Source: Episyrphus balteatus (Eukaryota > Arthropoda > Insecta > Diptera > Syrphidae). Taken from it: 64,000 bases of DNA. Made by a program: the position numbers and the translations under genes. This document shows positions 37,095 to 49,581 of the stretch, piece after piece (the stretch's first letter is position 1; the number at the start of each line of letters is the position of its first letter). The notes under the pieces were generated by a model. The model saw only the letters and a list, made by a program, of their open reading frames with translations. It did not search any database and was not told where the DNA came from. The stretch covers positions 37,745,679-37,809,678 of the forward strand of contig NC_079135.1 in the NCBI RefSeq assembly GCF_945859705.1. Reading direction: 5' to 3'.

Positions 37095-37768
37095 TTGTAA
37101 GTGCAAACAAAACCTTCTTTTTTGTGGATTTTTTGTGAGGAGGCATTTAATTATATAAACATAAAGAATACATATCCATAAAGCAAATTTAATGTATTAA
37201 AATAATTCGCTGCGTATTTAAAAAAATAATGGGTTCCGTTATTTTTGTAGTAGATTTCCTAGACGACCTCCAAAAAATAGGTGTCTGGCGGTGAGCAAGA
37301 TATCTCTGATCCAAGTCACTTAAAATTAAAAAAACCAAAAGATTCATTTTCAGGATAGACGAATGCAGGTAATGAACGAAGGAATAGTAAAAATTTTGAT
37401 TTTTGACAAAATGGCGGCTTCTCAAAGAAAAAAATCGTTGTTTTTCAGAAAATTTACACTTTAAAAATCGAATTATTGTCAAAAACCTTTTTCCTTCGTT
37501 CATTACCTGACGAAAGTATCTAAAAAAATTGTGTACAAATTTCAAGCCGATTACTCCAGCCGTTTTGCTCACCGTCAGATACCTTTTTTTTGGAGGTCGT
37601 CTAGGAAATCTACTACAAAAATAACGGAACCCATTATTTTTTTAAATACGCAGCGAATTATTTTAATACATAAAATTTGCTATATGAATATGTATTCTTT
37701 ATGTTTATATAATTAAATGCCTCCTCACAAAAAATCCACAAAAAAGAAGGTTTTGTTTGCACTTACAA
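37095..37768. mobile_element. Foldback element
   Basis: TTGTAAGTGCAAACAAAACC…GGTTTTGTTTGCACTTACAA. The 674-bp palindrome includes CGACCTCCAAAAAA in both arms. Its ORFs read through the arms and are not genes. Confidence 0.85.
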
Positions 37769-40268
37769 ACAAAACTTAAGAAAATAGCGTTTTGATCTTT
37801 TTCCAAATTAACCATACTAAAATTTAAAATTTCTAAAAAACCTAAATAAATTCAAATTTGTAAATTAAATCATCTCTGACATATTTATTTCTTTACATTA
37901 GACCTGTTCCTTTGGGAGGTGGTAAAGTACTATTAGTAGCACTTTCAATACAAATCTTATCTACTCGGGAAGAAGATAGAAGAGCATGATTAGATGATAG
38001 TACCTACTAGATTAACCAAAACATCTACAATTTAGTACACTACCACCTCCAATGGAACAAGGCTATTATTTTATGGACAAAACTAGGTGTATTGGATTTA
38101 TGTTACATTTGTACTGAAGTTAATGCATAGTAAATGTAATACACAAATCCACTACACCTGATCATGTCCACAGACAAAACATGAACGACAGTCATGTCAA
38201 CAATTGCAACGAATTCATTTGTTGCATTTGACACGAAGCTCGTTCTAAAAAAAAAAAACATCCGTAGAACATTTTGCATTCTGTTTTTAGGTTTTTAAGA
38301 ACACATTTTGGTAGGCACGGCTACTATTGTAGAATGAATAAGGCAAAACTTGTAGAAACTTTTATTCTTTACAACTTTTATCTTAGTCGTTTGGTTCAAA
38401 AATAGAGACTTTTGTCTAAAAAGAATTGAACTTATTTTTTGTTTCATTCTTTTTATACAAAAGTCTCTATTTTAAATACAATTTTGTTCAGGGTGTTGCT
38501 CTCAAATAAAAGTAAGAAATTGAATTTTATATAAACTTCTAATTATTGTTAACTTATTTGTGTACGTTATACCATCTTTGAGTTTAGATTTTGGGGGTTG
38601 TTTTTAGAGGTGAACTGCGATTTAATTTTTTTTTAAATTACTGTCGTTGGGTGCATATTAAAAGTACTAAATGCTTTGTAAAGTATGAATTTTTTCCTTC
38701 CACATTTTGTGCATACCAAAACTAATTTATAGTTATTAATTTTCTAGTAGAAGTATTTACTATTTTGTATGCATTCGGGCTATTGCACAGTGGGTAACCG
38801 CCTATACAAAGTGCGGTCAAAAATATAATGCCCATTTTTTTTTTAATGAAACGCCTGTATTATGAATTTATTTGATTTATTTTTGCAAATACATCATTTC
38901 AGTTTTTTTAAATTTTTTGTTATCTTAAAAATCTTAAAAAAGGTAGATAAGTGTTTTGAAACAAATTGGATAAACATTAAAACTTAAGTCTTACAGAATA
39001 ATATTTCGAAACGGGACATTATTGTCTGAGATATGACTCGACTGAGCTTTTATTTCAATCTCAGAATGGGGAAAGTAAAACTCACCTCAGTTTCCTTATA
39101 TGTACTTCATTTAAAATTTAAAGAACGGAACAAAAATTTCCAATGAAATGTTACTTAGGATCAAAATATGCATTACATTAAAGTTTCTGCGGTGATGAAT
39201 GTCCTGAAAACTTATTACCTTAACAAACTAAAAACTCAACTTGTCAAAGCTTAAGTTAAATTGTAATTTCATTTTTTTAATTAGCAAGACGAGGAAGATA
39301 AGAAGGATTAAAAAAAAAAATATCAATCAAAACAAGTTTGCAAGAAAGTATTTCTCAAACATATTTACGACAATAATACTTCCGGTTAGGGCAGTGTGTA
39401 ATATTTTCCTTTTATATTTTTCTATAAAAAATATAAACAGATTAAATTGCTTCAAATCTTTTAAAGAAAATGCAGGTTAACGTGTTACACAATAAAACGT
39501 AAAAATTCCGTAACAATTTCAATTTTATCAATATGTATTGCATACGAATTAACCACATTACAATCAATTAATTTTCATCCTCTATCACATCTCAAATTAA
39601 ACCAACAACTCTTAAATCCTGATAATTGTGTCAGCTCACTCAAAGCGCGCTTATCTTCTATCTATGGCACTTACTTTGATAGGTACAGGGGACACACAGC
39701 ATGACGACCAGTACATTAATTATGTCCGACGCTCCTTCGCAACAAAAAGATATACCTATCCATCAACATGTGTAAAATGGATATACTAGTTTCTCCATAC
39801 AAAATAAATCCAACTACGCGATGGACGCTTACATGTCTTCAGTGTTTATAATGATGATTAATTTCACAGCCCAATAAGGGTTCCTTCACACATGATCTTG
39901 CTCTTTACGCTGCGTCAACAGGTATCTGTCCAATGCGAATCGTCAAAATCATTGACATTCTGTCGTGCAGCTTTATAAGCTAAGCTGGCTATACCCCCAA
40001 ACCTCATCCTCAGCAACGAAGGCTCCTACACTCTGGTTAGACTTGCACTTTCCTTGGTATTTTTTTGTGTTCGTTTTTCCTTATTTCCTTGTTTAGCAAC
40101 ACAATAGTACCGTTTTGACAAGTTTTTTTCTGATTTAAACATACAGGTTTGGATTTACTTTTGCTTACATAAGTCATAGTCTTAATTAGATTGAATATAT
40201 ATAATGGAAGAAAAGTCTTTAAAAAATCGCTAATAAGATGTTCAAGAGGAGGGAAAGTCTGATAGTCA
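37769..40268. other. Intergenic region upstream of the secreted-protein gene
   Basis: No gene seen. 39600-40060 is richer in G and C than its surroundings and close to the promoter, so it is the likeliest enhancer region, by inference only. Confidence 0.4.
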
Positions 40269-40308
40269 TATAAAAGACCTTGCCATGTATTGGGAAATGC
40301 TACTCAGT
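40269..40308 (+). promoter_or_regulatory. TATA box and initiator of the secreted-protein gene
   Basis: A consensus TATAAAAG lies at 40269-40276 and an initiator-like TCAGTA at 40304-40309, with A at 40306 as the likely start. The spacing is about 37 bases, slightly longer than the usual 30-32. There is no ATG between 40306 and the proposed start codon at 40369, which supports the placement. The 0.4 kb upstream (39600-40060) is more GC-rich than its surroundings and may be regulatory. Confidence 0.55.
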
Positions 40309-40368
40309 AATAATAATTATTTCGATCTCAAAGAGTCGTGCTGTTCGTGCAGCCTATTTTTATAAACT

Positions 40369-40383
40369 ATGAATGTGTATATA
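40369..40383 (+). CDS. Secreted K/E/P-rich protein, exon 1 (start of signal peptide)
   Basis: This short exon encodes MNVYI and ends at a strong donor (ATA|GTAAGTG). Joined in phase 0 to the exon at 42236 it gives MNVYIIFLILGYLSLSSS, a textbook signal peptide. The long exon has no ATG near its start, so an upstream ATG exon is required. This one fits in phase, donor quality and position behind a TATA/Inr promoter. It is too short to find by ORF length, so it rests on inference. Confidence 0.65.
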
Positions 40384-42235
40384 GTAAGTGAAGTTCATTT
40401 ATCTAATTCAGTGTTATAATGTTTAAGAACAGTTCAAGCAATGTGATCAACTTTAAAAAGGGCATCCCTATTAAAAACACTTATAAAAAAAACTTGCCTT
40501 TCAATCTCTAACCGCAAAATCATAAACAGCCTTATTAAATTGAGTATCCGGTTTTTGTATTAGTTTTCTTGTCGATCTAAAGAACATCTTAAACAAAAAT
40601 AAAAAAAAAATACTACCCGGCTCAATGTCTGCTGAGTGCGTTTAAAGATCGAATTTGTGGTGCTATTATAGCATAAAGCCTCGAGGAAAATAGTTTCGTC
40701 GTGGTCTTGTGGATGCATTTCGTGACGTCACATTGTCATGTTTACTTTTAATGAATGTGTAAACAAATCACCGAAACAAAATTGGAAACTTATAGGCCTT
40801 GTGGATTTTAAATTTTAGTACTGAATTAAGGTCCATTTTCTTCACTCGAAGTTGAACAAAACTTGAGAATTTTTATATTAAAAATTCTCAAGTTATGTTC
40901 AACTCCGAGTGAAGAAAATGGACCTAAGTGAATTTGAATTTTCACATACATCTTTTTTAAGTTATCTTTATCTCGAAAACAAACAAGATATAAAATATAT
41001 GTTTTAAATCTGTCCAGTGCAATTGTGATTAACGATACCATGGCTGCCAAAAAAGAATACGAAACGATGCAGGCAAATTTGGATATTAGAACACTCCACT
41101 TTAAATACAAATTGTTGACATTGTGGCATAAGTAAAAAAATTTGCTACACCAATTTTGAAATAGGTGCAAAAAGAAATAAGTACAACTAAAAATGTGTGT
41201 TTGTAAATTGTATTTTGTGCTACAGGGTCCTGGATTTTTTCCGGATGCAGCAATCAAAAACGACTTGTTTCACTCTTGACTTGTTTAGCATGGCCCAATT
41301 ATTTATTATAATCAGTAGCTACTTATTTGTTAAGGTATGACCTTTGAGAGCCATTCAAAAGTTTAAATTCGTATAATTTAATTTAAAGTCAGTAAGCAGT
41401 AGCAACCAAAGATTAATTACTTTAATTATTTTGCAAATTAAGGAATTTTTTATGACAAACAAATATTCCTCATACGTCATAGTGACCACGTTTAAACTTT
41501 AGAAATTAATTTAAAAAGTTATCAATGACCAAATAATGACTTTTAAGAAAATCGGCTAAGCTTTGAAATTTAGTTACATATTTGAAATGTTTTTAAACTC
41601 TCCTATACATAATTTTTTTGGCTCAGCTTTGAATTTGAAGATTAGTCTGATGTCGGAGTTCACCGTCGGAGTTAAGAATTGACCGAGTTGACCCCATATG
41701 CGTTTGCGAAATCAAGGAAATATTATATTGGAGTTTTCACGATACTTTTCTAATCTGTTTTGATTCTGACAAAGAACAAGTAAAATAGAATCAAGTTTAA
41801 AAATTGACCTTTTTCAAAGTTACCATTATTTCGCTTGAACTTATTTATTGGAACCGCAAAATTAGATTTAGTTTTGAACCACTCATACATATATTCTTTC
41901 TCCATTTATTAGCTGTTTGTTTTAATGAAACTTCTTTCAGTCGATAGAAAGTATTAATCTCCAATAGCTGGCATGAATAGCCTTAGATATTTTGGACATA
42001 AATATGAAATAAAAATTAAACATCACTGACAAGTTGGCACTTGCCACCTATTTTTTTGCTCTCAATATCGCAAAATTTAAGATTTATTCTTATTCTTTTT
42101 ATTTATTGTTAATGGGAAACAAGTAAATGTTAAGGAATAAAAAATATTAAATAGCTCTGATCACTTATTGGACATGAATTGAACTTACCTTTTACTGTAT
42201 GATTCAATTTATAATCTTGTCTTTCTTCTTTACAG
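40384..42235 (+). other. Intron of the secreted-protein gene
   Basis: This 1852-bp intron begins GTAAGTG and ends in a pyrimidine-rich tract, CTTCTTTACAG. It contains a perfect-looking hairpin MITE at 40830-40924. No other feature is evident. Confidence 0.65.
40830..40924. mobile_element. 95-bp hairpin MITE in the intron of the secreted-protein gene
   Basis: GGTCCATTTTCTTCACTC…GAGTGAAGAAAATGGACC flanked by TAA (40827-40829, 40925-40927). The arms pair almost completely around a 5-base loop. Confidence 0.85.
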
Positions 42236-43390
42236 ATTTTCTTGATATTAGGATATTTATCATTGTCATCATCGCTACCAACAAATGATGCTAAAAAATT
42301 ACCTAAATTTGAAGATAGTAGTTTACAGTCAAAAAGAGACTTAAGTCTTAGTTATTCGGCCACAGACATAGGTTCTAAGGATGGATCACGTGCAAAAACA
42401 ATTACAGTCATAAAAAATGTTGCTGGTAAAAAAGAGGAAGCCCTTAAAATTGATCCTAAGTTGCATAAACATGAAAACTGGGGTTCTGAATTCCGTGATA
42501 ACTTTGATTCGTATGGAATTATACCAGATGTACCTGATATTGATGATCTATTTGAATTTGTAAACAAAAAAAAGGAAGAAAAAAAACCTAAGGAAAAAGA
42601 TAGCCCTGAAGCTAAGGAGCCTAAAGGAAAGGATAAAAAACCAAACAAAGGTAAGGAAGAACCACCCAAAGAAACCAAAAAAGAAGAACCAACCCCATCA
42701 CCTCCTCCAGTAGAAGAAGTCACTGAGGAGGTCAAGGATGAAAAAGTTGAAAAAATTGCTGGAGATGCTGAGTTACTTATGCCTCCAGGCAAGCAAGGAA
42801 AAGTTAAATCCCAATCACTAGATATGGGTAGATACAGCGTTCGCGAAAATTTTAATGATGACAACTATGCAGCTCCACAACATTCAGGTCAGCAACAATT
42901 CTCTCAGACCGAAAAGAAAAGTGAGAAATTCATTCTACCGCCTGCAGGTCCTTACAACTATCCGGAACCGAGTCTTAAAGGGTATGTTCCGCCAAATGGT
43001 AATCCAGCACAACCACAAGCGCAAGCAGATGTCCCTCGAGGAAGTATTATTGTGACAACACCCTCTGGCAAATCATTTGACTCTCCAATCGAAAACTCAA
43101 CATCTAATACTCCTTATCTTGCGCCGAACTTTAGACGAAACCAAAACTCAGTCCCCAATCAGCAATTTCCATCAAGTTCTCAGCGGCCGTATGTTGCTCC
43201 CAACGTCCGCAAACCATATGAAGTGACGATTAATAACAGCAGTCCACCACCAGATTGTGCTCAACCACCAGGTGTATTCAATAATAGAGCGCCAATTACT
43301 TTCAATGGCTATAGAAATGTTGTACCTAACATTAGACCAGATGTCTTCAGAGGCTACAGACCACGATCAAGAGGTCTGCGGTTCTACTAA
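42236..43390 (+). CDS. Secreted low-complexity protein of unknown family, exon 2
   Basis: With exon 1 this gives a 389-residue protein. Residues 1-18 form a hydrophobic signal peptide, with cleavage likely around 18-20. Residues 24-110 are mixed, with a WGSEFRDNFDSYG segment followed by an acidic DVPDIDDLFEFV stretch. Residues 115-178 are Lys/Glu/Pro-rich. The rest is Pro/Gln/Asn/Tyr/Arg-rich, with two related motifs, PYLAPNFRRN and PYVAPNVRKP, and the chain ends in an Arg/Tyr-rich tail (RSRGLRFY). There is one cysteine and no membrane segment after the signal. The composition suggests an extracellular, matrix- or cuticle-like, intrinsically disordered protein, but I do not recognise the family and assign no function. 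The exon follows an acceptor at 42235. Antisense ORFs over it are shadows. Confidence 0.88.
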   Translation: MFLILGYLSLSSSLPTNDAKKLPKFEDSSLQSKRDLSLSYSATDIGSKDGSRAKTITVIKNVAGKKEEALKIDPKLHKHENWGSEFRDNFDSYGIIPDVPDIDDLFEFVNKKKEEKKPKEKDSPEAKEPKGKDKKPNKGKEEPPKETKKEEPTPSPPPVEEVTEEVKDEKVEKIAGDAELLMPPGKQGKVKSQSLDMGRYSVRENFNDDNYAAPQHSGQQQFSQTEKKSEKFILPPAGPYNYPEPSLKGYVPPNGNPAQPQAQADVPRGSIIVTTPSGKSFDSPIENSTSNTPYLAPNFRRNQNSVPNQQFPSSSQRPYVAPNVRKPYEVTINNSSPPPDCAQPPGVFNNRAPITFNGYRNVVPNIRPDVFRGYRPRSRGLRFY

Positions 43391-43451
43391 TCATATAATT
43401 TTAAATGAAGCATTTAGCCTATATTATAATAGTACTTAAAATTATTATGTG

Positions 43452-43457
43452 AATAAA
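43452..43457 (+). terminator. Poly(A) signal of the secreted-protein gene
   Basis: AATAAA lies 62 bases after the stop codon and is followed by overlapping AATAAA copies and a GT/T-rich stretch (TTGTTGTGTTTCTT), the usual arrangement for an animal 3' end. Confidence 0.7.
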
Positions 43458-46400
43458 ATAAATAAATCAATTGTTGTGTTTCTTATAGAAATGAACTGGT
43501 TTTGTCTCTCGCGAAATCCTAAGTTTCACTTTTGAACTGAATTTATGACTTTTGGAAAGTATTCAGATGAGGAAGAGATTTTTGACTTTTGAAACGTTTG
43601 GGTTTTGTATTTAAAGCTGCCAGACTTTTGAATTCGTTATAAGAACGCAAAAGGCTATAAAACTGCATACTCACATTTTGGTTATACCTCCACTCCTAAA
43701 ATTTGCTGTGGGCTCTTAGACTATTATACATATTATGGAAAATCCAATTATAGAGGTCGAATAGTTACTTGAAAAGTTAGACTTTCACTAATATATAAAT
43801 ATAATTTGCAAATCCTAGTTTTTGTTAAATTGTAACCTTCATTATGTCCCGAGTTTGCTCGAGCACTCTCACGTTTCTTCAATATGCATAAAAACGAAAA
43901 AAAACCTGAATGAACGTACATAAGTCAAATTGAATTAACTAGACAGTGTTATATTGGTATTTTCCTTATATGTTGTATATAAATGTTAGTTTTTTTTTTT
44001 TGTCTAAAGCTTACCTGAAGTGCTGATAGAAAAAATTATAAAACAGTAAATTTTATATACATTTATGTATAACTTAATTAAAGAGATTATTAGAATTATT
44101 AAATTTCCATTACAGAACTTTTTAAGCTTCCTTGCACATTTGTGTTCTCTTTTTGTTCCGCTGTTCTATAACTATCATAATGGCGATACAAGAATTTAGA
44201 ATTGCTTTTAAATCCATTATCTCATGAAACGGTTTCGTTCAAAATAATAATAAATTCTGAATTTGAACAAACAACTGTTTCATTCTTTTGATAAAATGGT
44301 ATCGAACTTGTATTCATTCAGGCCTAAGAAATAATTAAAAATAAATTAAAGAAATAATTAAAGTCAAAACAACAAATAAGTTAAAATCGAGTTCAATTAT
44401 TTTTACAGCTTGAATTTTCATTTTATTTACATAAATCATGTGTTCTATATTTCAATAAAACTTCATGTTTGTTTTCAAAGCCTTCGCAACAGCATTCGAC
44501 ATGGATTTGATATAAGAAAGTAGTTTTTCAGTTATTATAATAATGTGCAGATCTTTTTTTTTTGCTTATATGCTAAATATGACTTCGGCAAATTCCTGCG
44601 ACACTGTAACGTCAGGAACATAAATTTAAAACCTATTTTGTGGCTTAAAATACATATAACATCTATCGAACGTACAAAGAAATCCATATTTATTATACCC
44701 AAAAATAAACTTCTGGTCATCTTTTCTCCTAATGCAAACTTTCGTAGATACCAAATCGCTTTGAGAGTATTCATGCTTATCCTAAATTAACACGAAATTC
44801 TCTATTGTCTTGAGTTTTTGGAGCTGTTAAACTTCTATTTATTATCGATTTTATAGAGGAACAAGAAACAGCCTTTAATTGAAATGCCTGTGTATATCTA
44901 GGTCCTCGGCGAAACAGCATAGTGCAAATAATGGCTAAGTTCATTAACGGCTCAAAAAATTGAATCCAAAATTTCTGGTGCAAACGTGATTCTTTCAATT
45001 CCTAACTGCAAACCTCTAATACGAACATTTTTAGATATGATTCATATTTGAGAAAAATCTATGACTTTTGAATTCTGGAACATCAATTTCGATTTTTATC
45101 AGTTATTGTAATTTTTTGGGCATTTGATGTTCAAATGGTAGACAGGTGCTGTTAGGGTGATAGGTTTTTATCAAAACCTAGCTCTATCTACCAACTTCTA
45201 CTTTCGCCCTAACATGGCCAACATCGAGTGCCTAGTACTTCAGCCCAAGGCGGCTGATACCAGGATTAACTGCTTTTTAAACACAATATCGGCTACTTCG
45301 ATATAATTCGCAGCTAAGGCCAATAAGGAGTGGCTTGACAGACCTCCCGTGCTTTAAGTTATTTAAAGACCTGCTCCCCTAGTTGGCGGCTCTTGCCGTT
45401 GCCCTACCAAGAGTAGGAGGTAGTTTTGGAACGATGACAAGTCCCGGATACAAGCGAATTTACGACATTAAGCGTGTTTTTTTGGCAAAGCTATCCGCAG
45501 TAGGATTTCCCAAATATCAATACTGAAGAAAAATGTATATGCACACACCAGGAGAAAGGAAAACGTAAACTTATACACTTCGTCAAAAGTCTATACGCAG
45601 ATTGGTTTAGCTTCTATTTATCGGCAGCTGCTTGTTTTAGCAATGCATTTAAACGCCAACTGCGGATAGGGATAGCAATGCCAATAAAACACAGACGTCA
45701 TTTCCTCGTCAGAGAGTCAACGCCTCGATTATTAAAGTTAAACCAAGCTTTCTTATTTTTTTTTTTAACAAAAAATTTGTTATTAATTATCACAAGCAAA
45801 ATTTGCCTGCAACAATGCACACAATTCAACAAGTTATAGCAAACACTGAAAATTCTTCATAATATTGTCACTTCCTCAAATTCAGCAAAGTTCACTGCCT
45901 GATTAGTATTCCTTTGGAGGTAGCAAAGAATGGAAATAATAATCTTCTGCTTATCTGAGCTGTTATTCATTATGTAAATCATATGCCGAGCGGGTAAATG
46001 GGAACTGCATTGATTTCCTTTAATATCCATTCCATTGAAAATTACTCATGAGTACTTCGACACTTGTAAAGGAACGCGGCTATGATTAGAGTAGACAAAA
46101 ACATTCATAATCATTTTGTAAGCAGTAAGAAAGTGTCATGAATTCTCTTACACTAATAGGAAATACCTAGTTCATGGTATGTCTTGTTTACATATCCACA
46201 AGAGCACTCAAATTCTTAAACACGTACCTACATAAATGTATGTGTAAGACCTGATGTTAACTGGCAAAAAATACTATCCAGTCAGTACCTCAACAGATAC
46301 ACATGTCACATTCAAATGCACAGTCAAAAGCATTTCCCACGCATCTTTTAAAATTATTGGGAAACAAAGATTAGGTTTGATTTTCCATTGATTATATTTA

Positions 46401-48200
46401 TTTTTTGTTTTCACTTCGAAGTGTGGAAAGTAAATTCTTTGTAAAATTTAAATAAATTCACATGTGAAATAATATTTCTGTAATTATTTTCCTATACATA
46501 AACGTAGTCAGTGCAAAACAATAATGGCATGATTTAGTATTGAGCAATATGTCTTGTCTATAACATCAGTAACGAAAACGCAGCATAGACACCTTTCCAT
46601 TATCCATCAAGAAAAAAGTAAATTCATGTGAAATCCGCAGCGTTAATGAATTCTTAGTTGTTCGTTATCATAAACACACTCTTTTTTTTTTTTTTTTTCT
46701 TCTTTTTTTGACGATTGTTATGTTCTCGACTTGTACCACCTGTGGTATTTACCAGTTTGACCTGAGAAACTTTAGCAATCTCCCAGTTTTCCATTGCTTT
46801 ATTTCTGAACCCAACAAAAGCAACTCTTGGCAAACAAGGTTTGTCTTTTCTTTGCGATTGCATTGCAACTTCAAAAGCTTTTACCTTTGAAATGGGTTTT
46901 CTAGGTTTTTTGCTTTGATACTCCTGTTTTCAATGGGGCAACGTTTTTAGACTCTAGTTTATCTTAGACTGAGGTTTATCCAATGTTATTTGTATACGAT
47001 AAACTATGGCCCAATGTATTTATCGCAACTTACTCTTACTGGAAGAAAATAGCTGAAGTAATTTCCAGTAAGTTTTTGTTGTTGGTGTCGATGTTAGATT
47101 TTAACCGACTTGAAGAAGTCTCACGAAAACACGGCTAGGTTCTTATGAAAATACCCACACCAAAAAACGCTGTTGTCGTCGATTGCATACAAAAACGCTG
47201 TTGGGAGAGTTTTTTGTCGTCCGTCGTCGTTTGATTGGGACATTTTTTAAATCGCATTTATGTCGCTGTCACTACAACGATGACAGAACGACAAAAGCCA
47301 CCAACAACATTCCTTGGAAAAACGCTATTGACTCCGTTTTTTTTTTGTGGGCCTTTCCTTGTTACTCCTACTGTAATTTGATGTATGAGTATCACTTATT
47401 TCAGCTATTATCCTCAAATTGTGAACCCTATGCTATATCAGATGAGACACTCGACAGAACAACTCCAAGCCGAGTCTATTGGGAATAGCTTGTTTTTTTG
47501 TAAATGATTCTTTTTTTTTTTTTCATTTCAAGCTGGATGATGTGACATTCTTTAGGTTTACATAATGCTGGTCCCAGTTGCGAATTTGCCTTCCGACTAC
47601 TGCTCAAGTTCTAATTTTAGGTAGCAAAAATTCCCTTTCCACATTTTTTGATCTGGTCATTGCTAAGGATTCAAAGGAGAATGGGCATTTTAAACGTTCG
47701 GCGGCCATTAATGAAATTAGTATCAAATGAAAGAACTATAACTTAGGAATAACTTTTACTATGGACGTTTTGCTGCAAAGCATTAAAAATATAAGATATT
47801 GCAATATTCATAGTGTTAATGCATTGTGCAATGTGAAAAGGACAAAGTGAATAATATAATTGATTTTGAATATAAAATATAATGCTCTGTCATTTTCCCT
47901 GAGCCTAACAACATTAATCTGGAATCAATAGAACTCTTAATATAAGCTTTTTAAACCAACACTATCGAGACTTTTTTTTTTAGAGTTTTCATGTGATTCA
48001 AACTAGCAAAATATTGAACAAAAAACTCTTAAAAAAATGTTATATTTTGGTCTCTATTTGTTTGATATTCAAGGTAAAAAAAACTTTTGCAAAATACTTA
48101 TATGACTTAACTAAATCAATAAATGAGAAAAATCATTTTTGGCCGCCCAACGTCCGCGTTCCATACAAATTTTCCCATTCTCCTTTTGAAAGGAAGCCGG
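43458..48200. other. Gene-free stretch
   Basis: No convincing gene. 45190-45480 is unusually GC-rich for the window and might be old retroelement sequence, but I recognise no motif in it. The ORF at 47183-47488 has no family features. Confidence 0.45.
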
Positions 48201-48229
48201 GAAATGACCACTTAACTCTAAGTTACAAG

Positions 48230-48320
48230 ATGTCCCATATGCCAGAAAATGCAACTCAGAATCAGAAGCCGACTAGTTTAATGTCTCCAAACACGAAGCT
48301 CAAAATATTTAGTCAAATGG
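48230..48320 (+). CDS. Candidate first coding exon of an unidentified gene
   Basis: An ATG at 48230 opens MSHMPENATQNQKPTSLM and about 12 more codons, ending at a strong donor (ATGG|GTGAGTGTG) at 48320. The 90 bases upstream are also open and more GC-rich than the surrounding DNA, as in a 5' UTR or a longer exon. No downstream exon was found in the window, so the partner exon may lie beyond it, or this may be chance. I do not recognise the sequence. Confidence 0.25.
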
Positions 48321-49490
48321 GTGAGTGTGAGTGTTGTTTATCTTAACTGATTGCAATATAAATGAATGTTTCCAGAAGCATTTCTTGTTTTTTGTCTAAA
48401 ATTCTTTGCTTCAGGGGATGGGTAATTTTTATCATTATAGAAGAAAAAACCTATTGGTTATGTATGTGTAGCTTTTTTCCTTTCATTTTTCAGTAGACAA
48501 TACAAATATGCCACCCTACAGATAGACAGACAGATTAATTTTATTTTGAGGACGTTGTAGGTACTTGCCTTGTTTTATAGCATATATTTTAAAGAAAGAA
48601 AGCATATTAATACATGACTTGCCAACAAATTATCGAGAATTCGTTTTCTCATAGGTATACATATTTTCCGCAACTTTTCCAAATCAATTTCACTTATGTA
48701 TTTTATTCTTCAGGGTCAGGGAGAGAAACCACTTTATTTCTTATACATTTTATTTTCACTCATGAAAAAATAACGATCAAATAAATGGGCGAACGCTTTA
48801 ACATTTCTTTTTTTTTTTTTTCTTTTCTTTAATAATCAATAAATAAAATAAAAAAATAAACTTAAAAAACGTGAGAAGAAAAAGCACAAGGAAATTTTTA
48901 CAATTTTATTTTTTTTACGATGTTGTGTCGAGTTCTACCCTGAGTTCTCATAACTTACCAGAGGAGAAAATATTTAACAAAACTTATTTCTTATTTAAAA
49001 AGTATTTCTTCTGATCTAGGGTTATTCACAAATTAAAATATATAGTTTTATTATTCTATTTGCATTAATAGGGTAGAATAAAATATGAGTTTTATTAATT
49101 TTCTTTCACAGATTCATAAAAACACTTTTTCATCGAACGAAATTTTCTGCAGTATATTCGATATTTGGCGAGAAAATGAATGGAAGAAAAAAAAATGGCG
49201 ACTTGACGCGAGTTTTTTATCACCACCACAGTCCCTTAAACTGTGGACTGGTTATCAAGAAAAAGTGATGCCAAAAGAAATATTTTGGTGTGATAAGTTT
49301 TTTTTTTTAAGAAAAAATGCTCTTAACTTAATGGACCACTTTTTGTAAAAGTTAAAAATTAAAAATATTTTTTTTTTGCGAGTGGTGCAGTTGTTTTGCA
49401 AAAAAGAGTTTACAAATTGTTTCATATACCAAAAACTAAGCTTTCTGCATCATTTTTTTAATTTTTCCAGCCAGAAAATGTAATACAACG

Positions 49491-49581
49491 TTTCCACCTA
49501 CCCTAAATCCGAGATTTAGCTAAGTAGATTTGGAATAAATCTCGAGTTTTATTCTAAATCTCGGATCAAAAGTAGGTGGAA
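49491..49581. repeat. Small hairpin MITE
   Basis: TTTCCACCTACCCTAAATCC…GATCAAAAGTAGGTGGAAA, with repeated AAATCTCGGATTT-like segments. 48321-49490 before it holds nothing recognisable. Confidence 0.55.

Noticed and set aside
37189..37716. ORFs sharing RSSRKSTTKITEP on both strands
   Set aside because: Identical because they lie in the two arms of a palindrome; not a gene.
40826..41257. 143-codon minus-strand ORF
   Set aside because: It reads through the hairpin MITE in an intron and has no family features.
42352..42864. 170-codon minus-strand ORF
   Set aside because: Antisense shadow of the secreted-protein exon; Ser/Leu-rich only because the sense strand is Lys/Glu-rich.
46654..46863. Minus-strand ORF with a protein-like middle part
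   Set aside because: Ends in a poly-lysine from a T-run and has no recognisable family; could be an old retrocopy, but evidence is too thin to call.
47183..47488. 101-codon plus-strand ORF
   Set aside because: No ATG context, domain or splice evidence; composition like the surrounding DNA.
49085..49348. 87-codon plus-strand ORF
   Set aside because: Low-complexity Lys/Phe-rich; no support.
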